NCBI GenBank assembly: GCA_965368585.1
Contig: CBDUNM010000067.1
Span: forward strand, 1-24,218
Direction: 5' to 3'
Origin: JARRQB01 sp965368585
GTDB taxonomy: Bacteria > Pseudomonadota > Gammaproteobacteria > Chromatiales > Chromatiaceae
Length of the DNA stretch: 24,218 bases
This document shows, piece by piece, positions 1 to 7,415 of the stretch. The notes beneath the pieces are model-generated. The model ran no database searches and was not told where the DNA came from. It saw only the letters and a program-made list of their open reading frames with translations. Within the stretch, counting starts at the first letter, position 1; every line of letters begins with the position of its first letter. A program made the position numbers and the translations under genes.

Positions 1-496
1 GGTCGGCCTGTGCCAGCCAGCCTCGCGCGCGGCAGATCTGTTCGAAGCGGGCGATCCATTCGAGAAATGCCTCGGTCTCGCCGCCCGCGCCGGCGCTCAG
101 TTGCGTATGCGAGAGATGCCAGTTGCGCACCAGGGAGTAGGCGGTCGCTGCGGTTTCGGCGGCAGCCTCGGGTCGCATCAGTACGCGTTCCGGCACCGTG
201 TTACTAATAACCTGCTGCCAGACCAATAGTTCCTGCAGTGAACTCAGCAGGATCGACCGCACCGTGTCCCGGTCGACAAGGCCCGCGTGGAACTGGCGCA
301 ACCACGTCGCCCAGGGTACGACCGCCGGTGTCGGCCACACGTCGAGTCCCGCTGCCACCCTGGATCGTTCGAACCGGCTGCGGAGGTGTCGGGCGAGCCG
401 ATTGTTCGCCGTGACCAGCGTGGCGCCGTCGGCGAGTGCGTCGTGACAGTCGGTGATCTGATCCAGCGTGTCGAGTTGCAGGGGGGCTGAGCTCAA
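1..496 (-). CDS. AddB-like probable DNA repair protein, N-terminal part (partial)
   Basis: The minus strand is open from about 508 down to the left edge, giving about 165 residues with no stop; the C-terminal part lies outside the window. The translation contains TLVTANNRLARHLRSRF followed by VWPTPAVVPWATWLRQF. This pattern is the N-terminus of the roughly 900-aa 'probable DNA repair protein' family related to AddB/RecB-type nuclease-helicases, which usually have a PD-(D/E)XK nuclease domain at the far C-terminus (not visible here). The expected role is processing of double-strand breaks in the cytoplasm. No ATG lies upstream of the conserved part. The frame is closed by TAG at 509-511, so translation must start at a TTG (494-496 chosen, 503-505 possible). 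No convincing ribosome binding site is seen. The family call rests on motif recall and is fairly secure; the start is not. Confidence 0.6.
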   Translation of the reverse strand, partial: MSSAPLQLDTLDQITDCHDALADGATLVTANNRLARHLRSRFERSRVAAGLDVWPTPAVVPWATWLRQFHAGLVDRDTVRSILLSSLQELLVWQQVISNTVPERVLMRPEAAAETAATAYSLVRNWHLSHTQLSAGAGGETEAFLEWIARFEQICRARGWLAQAD

Positions 497-791
497 GCGA
501 TTCAAACTCTATACCAGAAATCCTTGTGACTTGACGATCGACGCCAGGGTCGGCGGGAGGCGGGCCTTTTGGAAAAGGAGCGACCGTTTTGCCAGTGGCA
601 TAACGCAGCGCGATGAATGACTGGCTGCAGAAGGCCACGCCGGGTGCGCCCTAGGGATGGTTGAGCGCGTTGCATCTCGCTTCGCCGAGAGGGCTCGGCT
701 GCTGACAACTGCTGCCCAGCCGACCGCGGCGACCCATGTGCAACGCCCCCAGTCCATCCGCGGGGAGGGGAATTGCGGCGTCGTGGTTATG
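497..791. other. Intergenic region, nothing recognised
   Basis: About 295 bases lie between the repair gene and the 71-aa gene, both on the minus strand. Several ORFs cross it in other frames, but they are arginine- and proline-rich and look like GC-rich noise. The promoter of the repair gene should lie here; no clear -35/-10 pair was identified. Confidence 0.4.
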
Positions 792-1007
792 CTATCGGCT
801 CGCCGTGCGGTAGTGCGGGTCAAGCCAGCACCGCGGCAGCGCCTCCCCGGAGGGAAATACCAGTTCCGTCTTCTTGAAATTGGCGGGGTCAGGCAATTCT
901 TCGCCGATGTTGTAACGACCAACCAGTGTTGTGCAGAACGGATCGATCAATTCTTGAATGGTCAGGACTTCCACTAAGTGTCCTGAGGAAGGTTCTTGCA
1001 GGAACAT
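792..1007 (-). CDS. Small conserved protein of 71 aa, FPSGEALPRCWLDPHYR type
   Basis: This is a 71-residue soluble protein with no signal peptide or membrane segment. An AAGGAT ribosome binding site lies about 8 bases before the ATG. The sequence is protein-like throughout (LVEVLTIQELIDPF, VGRYNIGEELPDPANFKKTELVFPSGEALPRCWLDPHYR) and has ordinary codon use. I recall very similar 65-75-aa proteins in many gammaproteobacteria, sometimes labelled 'acetyltransferase' in databases. Nothing here resembles an acetyltransferase active site, and the protein is far too short for a GNAT or hexapeptide domain, so I leave the function open. The conserved C-terminal block with Cys, Trp, Asp and two His (CWLDPHY) could bind a metal or act as a protein-contact motif; that is a guess. 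Confidence 0.65.
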   Translation of the reverse strand: MFLQEPSSGHLVEVLTIQELIDPFCTTLVGRYNIGEELPDPANFKKTELVFPSGEALPRCWLDPHYRTASR

Positions 1008-1255
1008 CGTTTTTATCCTTGTGTCAATGGAGAATCCAACGCCACGGCGCAGCTGCCGCCGTGGCCCTCGCTCTTGATTACCATCATGAGCGAATCGGTG
1101 CGAATTTCAACACGGATATATCAATTTCGGCACACTTGCCCGCTGCGCCGCTGAGGCCGCACCGCGGCAGGGCGCATTTGGCCTTGGCATTCGCGGCATA
1201 AGCGGCGAACATCGATAGTGACGAACGATCGTACGGATTTCACGGAGCAAGCACC

Positions 1256-1942
1256 ATGAACGAAAACGCGCGACACGAACCGGCGCCGACCGAGGTGAAG
1301 GGCGGGCTCCGCTGGCCGCAGGTTCTGTTGATTATCGTTGCCACTGTCATCGTGACCTCGCTTTTGACCATCTGGCTGATCAAGACCTTTGTGTTTCCAT
1401 CCGATTTCGAACCGGTGCAGTTGTCGCAACGCGAGGAGCAGGTACTGGACGCGAAGCTGCAGCGCCTGGATGCGCTGCAGTTCGGCTCCGTCGAAGGTGA
1501 AATTGTCGACGGCAAGCTCACCCCGGAAGTCTACTCCGAGGATCCGCAAAAGCGCACGATCACCTTCTCCGAGCGCGAGTTGAACGCCTTGCTGGCGAAG
1601 AATACGGACCTGGCCGACAAGGTCGCGGTTGATCTGGCAGACAAGCTCGTGAGCGCTAAAATCCTGGTGCCCATGGATGCCGACTTTCCGATCCTGGGAG
1701 GAAGGGTGCTGCGGATCAAGACCGGTGTGGTGTTCGACTACCAGGATTCGCGTCCGGTCGTGAAGCTGCGCGGCGTGTCGTTGATGGGCGTGCCGATACC
1801 CAACGCCTGGCTGGGTGGGTTGAAGAACGTCGACCTGGTGGCGGAGTTCGGCGGCGACCAAGGCTTCTGGAAGTCATTCGCCGACGGGTTGGAGAATATC
1901 CAGGTGGAAGAGGGGCAGTTGTTGTTGAAGTTGAAGGAGTGA
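1256..1942 (+). CDS. Single-pass membrane-anchored conserved protein (228 aa)
   Basis: The protein has a short charged cytoplasmic N-terminus, one transmembrane helix at about residues 21-43 (WPQVLLIIVATVIVTSLLTIWL), and then about 185 periplasmic residues. The periplasmic part includes a conserved-looking stretch with FSERELNALLAKN, LADKLVSAKILVP and GVPIPNAWLGGLKNVDLV. The start is an ATG with GGAG about 9 bases upstream. I recall homologues of this length annotated as 'arginine N-succinyltransferase', but the sequence has no acyltransferase domain and that label looks like an annotation error carried between databases. The extracytoplasmic part resembles a lipid- or sterol-binding sandwich only in general character. 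The real role is unknown. The gene stands alone, divergent from the 71-aa gene and convergent with the beta-helix gene. Confidence 0.75.
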   Translation: MNENARHEPAPTEVKGGLRWPQVLLIIVATVIVTSLLTIWLIKTFVFPSDFEPVQLSQREEQVLDAKLQRLDALQFGSVEGEIVDGKLTPEVYSEDPQKRTITFSERELNALLAKNTDLADKVAVDLADKLVSAKILVPMDADFPILGGRVLRIKTGVVFDYQDSRPVVKLRGVSLMGVPIPNAWLGGLKNVDLVAEFGGDQGFWKSFADGLENIQVEEGQLLLKLKE

Positions 1943-2671
1943 CGGCGGCCGTAAAGCAGGCGGAAGGTAAACACCGATATGGCGATCATGAGTACGCCGA
2001 GGACCGGGGCACAGGTCACTAGTAGGCCCACCGCGTTTTGTTGCTCGGCACCGTCGCCGGCGGTTTCCGGGCGATAGCCGGGGGGCAGGTCCAAAGCGCA
2101 CCGCTCAACCTATCAATCAGAAACTTGGCGCTCTCAAGGCCTCAAAAATAGTGAATTCCAGGGGCGATTTGCGGGAGTCGGGCTAGACGTCGAAACAAAA
2201 GAAAGACTGGAATGCTGATAATGTTACAGCATTCCAGTTTTCGAAAGCCTTCCTTGGCTAATAGTTATTTTTCTTTTTATTTATAATGCTTGCGACGATT
2301 TACACGCATGCCTTTCAAGTCAGCATTCTATTAGTGATTTTAGCGTTATCGTTTTCGCCTTGCATTTGTTATACACAAGTGTTCTAGCAATCGCCATGCC
2401 AAATTATAATTCTTTGATTTGTAATGAAAATAAAGTGATAAGATAAAATACTGTAAAGATATCTGTCAGACAGTGCAGCGTTGCAAAGAAACAGGGGAAG
2501 TTGTTTTGTCGATTGACCTTTCTGCGGAATGAACTTACTAACTACCGCGGCCCCCCCATCCGCATTCTAGGGGTTTTTGCCCAAACCGCCGATAATCCGT
2601 CCTGAAACGAGGTGACCGTGTTTCTTGATCGGATTTGTCGCCGACTCGGCTAATTCCGATCGGCGATTTCG
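1943..2671. other. AT-rich convergent intergenic region
   Basis: This is a 729-base gap between two convergent genes. The stretch from roughly 2120 to 2510 is clearly richer in A+T than the rest of the window and has no open frame of note. It contains the strong hairpin listed at 2207-2237 and a short CTGTC-A-GACAG inverted repeat near 2465. Codon-like remnants of a membrane segment are seen on the minus strand at 1945-2094 (see findings). No tRNA or known riboswitch was recognised. The composition suggests imported or decayed DNA, or an unrecognised small RNA. Confidence 0.5.
2207..2237. terminator. Strong hairpin, probable bidirectional intrinsic terminator
   Basis: Two perfect 11-base inverted arms (CTGGAATGCTG and CAGCATTCCAG) flank a 9-base loop. 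Read on the plus strand, the stem is followed directly by TTTT; on the minus strand it is followed by TCTTTCTTTT. Flanking A/T pairs lengthen the stem by a few positions through one G-T wobble. It sits between two convergent genes, where a terminator serving both is expected, although it is about 265 and 435 bases from their stop codons. Confidence 0.55.
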
Positions 2672-4207
2672 TTATTCGGCGGTCCGCAACTCGACCGCGC
2701 CGATATCACATGTAGCAACCCCGCCAACCAACATCGGCACATGATCCACCTGACGAGGTCCACCTCGCTGATCCTGGCCCATAACGCAAATGCTGTTGTC
2801 GCCGGTGTCGATCGCGTTGCTGACCATTGGCAACATTGTGTCGAGTCGCCAGATCGGTTTATGGGTGCGCGTCGGACCGCCATTGTCCGCCAGCGTGTGA
2901 TCTAGAAAGGTCACGGCACCGAGGTTGAACAGAGCGACGGCATTGTCGCAGCTGCTGTCGTAAATCCGGTTATGTGAACCATCCGTAAGTGCGGTATTAC
3001 AGGCTGTTGCCCCAGCCGGTGGCTGATCTAAACCACGTTCGAGGATGGAATTGGCAAGCACCAGAGTCGCGGTGAATGCGTCGAAATCGATCTGTTGTCC
3101 GCAATTGACTTGTGTTCCCACATTGTCAATGAAGGTTAGGTTGCTAAAGGTCGCAGTGATCGAACTGGTTATGATGACTCCCCCGGCACAGTCGGCCGTG
3201 TTACCGGAAAAAGTGCTGTTACCGACGGTCACGACGCCCGACCCGGTCGCCCATAGTCCACCACCGATACCGTCGGTACCGTTGTTGGCGAGTGTGCTTC
3301 TCTTCACGTTCAGATTACCGGCGGTAAAATGATTGAAATAGATGCCACCCGCGCTGGTCTCTGCCACGTTGTCTGCCAGCTCACTCTCGCGAATCTTGAC
3401 ATCGCTGTCGTACGCATAAATACCACCGCCGCTGGAGGCTGTATTCAGCGTGAGGTCGCTGGAATTCACAATCAGTAGCGGCGTGAACAGGTTGACCCAT
3501 TGCCCAGCGAAACCATACACGCCCTTGATGTAAATTGCGCCGCCGTTGCGACCTGAGTGGTTATAGAAAACCACGCTGTCTCGTACCTTCACCAAGCCAC
3601 AGCCATCACACCAGATTGCGCCGCCGTCGTCGCTGGCTTGGTTGTATTCGAGGGTCGACGCATAGACGATCAGATCGCCCTCACTCCAATAGGTGCCGGC
3701 AATCGCACCGCCAGAGACTGCCAGATTGCCTTCGAGCCGCGTGTTTTCAAGGGTCAGATTCCCGGAAAACTCGATGGCACCACCGTTTCCGATGTCGGCA
3801 TCTCCATTCAGCAGTGCGATATCGGTAATCATCAGGTCTACGATGCCCACATCAAAGATACGTCCGGCGTTGAGGGCATCGATTATCGTCACGTCGGAAC
3901 CGTCCCCAACGATAGTCAGGTCGACACCAACCACAATATTGCTTTCTTGGTAGGTACCTGCAGCAATCTTCACGATGTCACCAGTGACCGCAGTGGAGAT
4001 CGCATAGGTAATGCTCTGACATGGTGTGATGTTACAAAACCCATTGTCCGCACCCGTAGCCTGATCAACATAGCGCGTAATCGCAACGACAGCACCGCTG
4101 GCGAAATATAGAACTAGCGTCGCTACGATCATGGAAAAACAGCGCAGTTTTGGTGTCCGCGCCATTGGGGATGCAATGGCGCCTTGTGTCTTATCTCGTC
4201 CGTACAT
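2672..4207 (-). CDS. Secreted right-handed beta-helix protein with choice-of-anchor-Q-type C-terminus
   Basis: This is a 511-aa exported protein. The chosen ATG at 4207 has CGGAGAGAG 4-5 bases upstream. An in-frame upstream start at 4372 would add 55 unlikely residues before the signal peptide. A hydrophobic export signal lies at about residues 23-42 (MIVATLVLYFASGAVVA). It is followed by RYVDQATGADNGFC, then by repeated GGAI / GGGI / GGGL turns about every 20-30 residues (for example NGGAIEFSGNLTLENTRLEGN and DDGGAIWCDGC), the signature of a right-handed parallel beta-helix. The C-terminus ends in CDIGAVELRTAE, matching the 'DIGAVE' ending of choice-of-anchor Q proteins. These proteins are secreted or surface-located; some family members degrade polysaccharides, but no catalytic residues are identifiable here. 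Its neighbours give no functional hint. Confidence 0.75.
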   Translation of the reverse strand: MYGRDKTQGAIASPMARTPKLRCFSMIVATLVLYFASGAVVAITRYVDQATGADNGFCNITPCQSITYAISTAVTGDIVKIAAGTYQESNIVVGVDLTIVGDGSDVTIIDALNAGRIFDVGIVDLMITDIALLNGDADIGNGGAIEFSGNLTLENTRLEGNLAVSGGAIAGTYWSEGDLIVYASTLEYNQASDDGGAIWCDGCGLVKVRDSVVFYNHSGRNGGAIYIKGVYGFAGQWVNLFTPLLIVNSSDLTLNTASSGGGIYAYDSDVKIRESELADNVAETSAGGIYFNHFTAGNLNVKRSTLANNGTDGIGGGLWATGSGVVTVGNSTFSGNTADCAGGVIITSSITATFSNLTFIDNVGTQVNCGQQIDFDAFTATLVLANSILERGLDQPPAGATACNTALTDGSHNRIYDSSCDNAVALFNLGAVTFLDHTLADNGGPTRTHKPIWRLDTMLPMVSNAIDTGDNSICVMGQDQRGGPRQVDHVPMLVGGVATCDIGAVELRTAE

Positions 4208-4862
4208 TTTCTCTCTCCGTAAGTCGTGACTGAATCCCTTGATTTCCCGCGCGTGATTGAAACTCGGGAGATGTTCGATCTCGCGAGGCTTCGCATAAGC
4301 AGGTCGCACCATTCTTGCGATACACGAAACGGGCCAATTCGGGGTCCTGGATAATAAGCCGCAAAATAACAAGCGGTTGCGCGGACGGGCGGACCGTCGT
4401 CAGCAGAGTACCCATTTGGAAGTGTTTGGTGTGAACGGACGTTTTCCGGTAGCGCTCAGTGATGAGTGCGACTTTCTTGGGGAGCGTGAACCGATTAGCT
4501 CGTTTACGTCTATAAATTTGGTTCCTCAGGGTTATCTATGGGTAATACTGGCTAGATTTGTCAGCCGGACTCCGTGTGGACGGCCCGTGGATTTCACCCC
4601 GCCATCCCTGGCGAAGTAATCGTGTGGAAAATCCGTGGAATGTTCGTTGCCCTCGCATTCAACCGATTTCCCACCCTCATCCGCCGCCTGCCCACACGGC
4701 GCCGGAAACACTCGAGCAGGTTTGGCCTGGTTATTTGCAGGGATAGGTTTTCTGCTTAAAAGCGAGGGAAAACGTCTAGGAGTGCACCTGCTGCCCAGTT
4801 TTGGTAAAGATGAGTTTGCGACCTATCAAAACCAAACCCGAAAACGGAACTGTTCAAAACCT
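4208..4862. other. Intergenic region, nothing recognised
   Basis: About 655 bases lie between the start of the beta-helix gene and the putative left end of the insertion element. Short ORFs here do not resemble proteins. The promoter of the beta-helix gene should lie in the left part. The right part may contain older debris of the mobile element, but no repeat was found to prove it. Confidence 0.4.
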
Positions 4863-6361
4863 GGGGGTACCACGTCATTGTCCTCACCACCGCTAGACCA
4901 TCCGCTGTTTTCGTTTGTCAGTAAATCGCGGAGGATGAGCATCGTGGCGTGGATTGTTGGGCTTGAGGAAGTCGTTGGCGGAAAGGTCGTCCGTCGGTCG
5001 AAAGTGACCACGTTGGATCGTCCCGTGCAGGTTGAAAGTTAAAATGATTTGGGGCCGCAATTGACGGATGCCAAAACGTTGCTGGCACGCATCCAAACCA
5101 CGATTGTCACGCGCCAGATTGAACACGACGCCGAAAGACGGTCCGTGTGTTCCGATTGCGGGAAGCGTCAACAACTGAAGGATTATCGTCCCCGTCAGTT
5201 CGACACATTATTTGGCCGTATCGAGATCCGCGCCCCACGCTGTGATAGACCTGATTGTCAGTGCGACGATGCCTATGCAACAAATGCTGCGCCTTCTGCA
5301 CTCCGCGGCCGTTCCACTCCGGTGTATGACGCAATACGCGCCAAATTGGCGGCGCAATTACCTTATCGCGCCGCGGCTAAACTGCTGGCGGAGTTGTGAC
5401 CGGTCTCCGGCGGCGCAACGCATACCACCAATCGAAATCAGACGTTTTCGGTCGCGGCACAGATCATAGACCAGGGAACTGAGCGATTCGCGGTGGGTGA
5501 CACTGAGGAATCGGCAGAGGCGTTGAATTTGCAACTGGATCACACCTATATCCGCGCGACGGACAACGAATCGACGCACCACTTGCACGTGCTAACAGGT
5601 GCGATCGGGCCAGACTACGGCGGGCTGAAACGACGCTTCGCATCGCTTGACGATCAACGGGAACCCGCCTCAATCGTGCGTGAACACCTGAACCAATCTG
5701 GCTATAAGCCGCACACCGCGCTCACGGCCTTGACCGACGGCGCTGAAGGGTTGCGCAATATCGCGCGCGCGGCATACAGCGAGGGTCCCCTCGTGGTGAT
5801 CCTGGATTGGTTTCATCTGGCGATGCGGCTACGAACGTTGGAGGAGATCGCCCAAGGTTTACGCGCCCGCGTACGGACACACGCGGAGGCGAAAGTTAAA
5901 ATCGCGGACGCCCTCGAGCACCTGCATTGGCGATTGCGGCACGGGAAGCTCGACACCCTTGCCGAATGCTACGAGCAAGTGAAAGTTGCGATCGGCGCCT
6001 TTAGACGCTATGCGAAGGGACGGTCGATGAGCAAAGCGCCGCGCGCCTTATTGACGAGGCTTCACGAACTGAAGTCTTACATCAACAACAACGCCGGCAC
6101 CCTCGTCAATTGTCATCGTCGTCAGCAAGCCGGGCTTTGTGTTTCCAGTTGTGGTGCGCAGTCGACCATCGATTACCAGATTAATCACCGGATGAACAAG
6201 CGCCAGCAGATGCGGTGGTCACGCCGGGGGGGCACCTGCTTCTGCAGGTCAGGGCGGCGGTGCTCAACGGCGAATTCGATGCGCTGGTTCGACCCGTATC
6301 CGTATCGCGAACGGTAAAAAATCTTGAATCCGTTTCGCTCCCACTTACGGTATGACCCCCC
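4863..6361 (+). mobile_element. ISKra4-family-like insertion sequence, inactivated
   Basis: The element is defined by its broken ISKra4-type transposase gene (4935-6355). Candidate ends are a GGGGGT motif at 4863-4868 and its inverted counterpart ACCCCC at 6355-6360, immediately after the transposase stop. About 10 further bases on each side match imperfectly once small gaps are allowed (ACCACGT against ATACCGT). No target-site duplication is visible, so the exact borders are uncertain. A length of about 1.5 kb is in the family range. The family call is firm on the protein and weak on the ends. Confidence 0.45.
4935..6355 (+). pseudogene. ISKra4-family transposase, two in-frame stops plus a frameshift
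   Basis: Reading starts at the ATG at 4935, with GGAGG directly upstream (MSIVAWIVGLEEVVGG). The reading frame is interrupted by TAA at 5040-5042 (ancestrally probably a Glu codon), resumes with DLGPQLTDAKTLLARIQ, and is interrupted again by TGA at 5397-5399, exactly between LLAEL and PVSGG. It then runs open into LDHTYIRATDNES and ILDWFHLAMRL, which contain the likely DDE-type catalytic aspartates. At a run of seven G (6226-6232) the frame shifts, and the conserved tail HLLLQVRAAVLNGEF continues in the next frame to the stop at 6353-6355. The N-terminal zinc-ribbon-like CSDCGKR is present. In total there are two nonsense changes and one frameshift, so no full transposase can be made by standard decoding. 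The short pieces 5049-5399 and 5493-6317 are fragments of this one gene. Confidence 0.8.
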
Positions 6362-6512
6362 GAGTTTCGAACACTCTCCTGCTCGAAGCGATTAACTGAG
6401 GATTCTAGGTTCAAGCAGACTCACTGCCGCCGACCGCTCCATCCAACACGGTCTGGAAATGGTTCGCGATGTCACACGGCCTGAAACCCGCGAGGCTGGC
6501 CCTGCGCTCTGA

Positions 6513-6883
6513 CTGTATGGGATCGTGCGAAATTTTCTCGCGCTACGGGTCGATCCGGAGGTCGTGGCCATGCATCGGGTGATCATGAGCGAGGCCGCGT
6601 CCCTCCCACGTATCGCCGAATTGTTCTACGAATCAGGCCCGGCCGCGGCCAAACAGGCCGTGGTGGAGTTTCTGCGACGACAAGTCGAAGCCGGTCGCTT
6701 GACGATCCCATCCTAACGCCTGCCCTACGCCGCCCCACAGCTGTATGCGATGGCGCAGGGGATGTATCGCTAGGTCTGCGGCGGGGGCGGATACGGGATA
6801 TTCCTGCTGCGCAGCTACAGGCCCATCTCAATCAGGTGGTGGACGATTTTCTGCTGCTGCACACGCGTCGGGTACCGGAGTAG
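6513..6883 (+). pseudogene. Remnant of a TetR/AcrR-family regulator, C-terminal ligand-binding part
   Basis: The first frame (from about 6513, after TGA at 6510-6512) reads LYGIVRNFLALRVDPEVVAMHRVIMSEAASLPRIAELFYESG, then AVVEFLRRQVEAGRLTIPS and a stop at 6714-6716. This is the typical C-terminal domain of AefR-like TetR regulators. The expected continuation appears in other frames: AAPQLYAMAQGMYR just downstream, then AQLQAHLNQVVDDFLLLHTRRVPE ending at TAG 6881-6883. The DNA-binding helix-turn-helix half is absent: the 150 bases upstream, next to the insertion element, do not encode it. The gene was therefore truncated and later frameshifted, plausibly by arrival of the adjacent element. Confidence 0.6.
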
Positions 6884-7035
6884 CGCTCGTCGCTCAGTAG
6901 CGCGGAGGCACTCTAACCCTGATTATATTCATGAATTGAACTAAAAATGTATAACTTATAGTTCTTGTAGTTCTATTCATCTGGACGAAAATTACCGACG
7001 TAACATGAACAATTCATAAACATAAGGGGTAAGTC
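6884..7035. promoter_or_regulatory. AT-rich leader with repeated ATTCAT half-sites
   Basis: The 150 bases before the 39-aa gene are markedly AT-rich. They contain a perfect 10-base palindrome ATTCATGAAT (6927-6936) and two further ATTCAT copies (6975-6980 and 7012-7017); the inverted half-site ATGAAT overlaps the start codon at 7036. This could be a promoter with an operator, but no textbook -35/-10 pair with 17-base spacing was found, so the regulatory reading is tentative. Confidence 0.3.
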
Positions 7036-7155
7036 ATGAATAGAAGCACTCGCGATAATACTCAAGTGATTGATCGACAGGTGTATCAACTGACCGTTGT
7101 GGCCAGCTACGCGCCGCTGGTCCTGATGCTGCTGGCGGCGCTCATGTTCATCTGA
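7036..7155 (+). CDS. Small single-TM membrane protein, 39 aa
   Basis: The ATG is preceded by AAGGGG at 7 bases spacing. The 39-aa product has a polar charged N-terminus (MNRSTRDNTQVIDRQVYQL) and then one hydrophobic helix that runs to the C-terminus (VVASYAPLVLMLLAALMFI). This layout, a short cytoplasmic head with a C-terminal tail anchor, is typical of bacterial microproteins that attach to membrane complexes. I do not recognise the family. The good ribosome binding site, AT-rich leader and sensible polarity argue that it is real; the lack of a known relative argues caution. Confidence 0.5.
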   Translation: MNRSTRDNTQVIDRQVYQLTVVASYAPLVLMLLAALMFI

Positions 7156-7258
7156 CTAGCCAACGCCGGCCGACGTTACCTTCGCCCATCGGTGAGCCGG
7201 AGTCCTGTAACCGCACCGGCCGGTCGAGACGAAACGCTCGGCGGGCTGCAAACAGAAG

Positions 7259-7286
7259 CCGCTGCGGAGGTTGGAAACCGCAGCGG
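7259..7286. repeat. Perfect 9-bp inverted repeat (hairpin)
   Basis: CCGCTGCGG and CCGCAGCGG flank a 10-base loop in the gap between the 39-aa gene and the PDZ gene. No T-run follows on either strand, so a classical intrinsic terminator is not supported. It may instead be an RNA structure in the transcript of either neighbour. Confidence 0.4.
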
Positions 7287-7415
7287 TGGTCAGGGTGCCG
7301 AATCGATATTAACGATGAGCGCCTGATAAGAAAGTCCGAACCAAACCGCCTCAACCTTCGACATGCGGGTTAGTCCGAACGCATATTCCAGATAAACCGA
7401 ATCGCGATCCTTGTA

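Noticed and set aside
4635..5042. 135-aa ORF before the transposase
   Set aside because: Its last 36 residues from 4935 are the N-terminus of the ISKra4-type transposase, cut by a nonsense codon; the part before 4935 is not protein-like.
5397..5399. In-frame TGA read as selenocysteine
   Set aside because: It sits at a position where homologous transposases have an ordinary residue, there is another stop and a frameshift in the same gene, and no SECIS-like need exists.
7148..7354. 68-aa minus-strand ORF
   Set aside because: No ribosome binding site and arginine-rich composition; it crosses the hairpin at 7259-7286.
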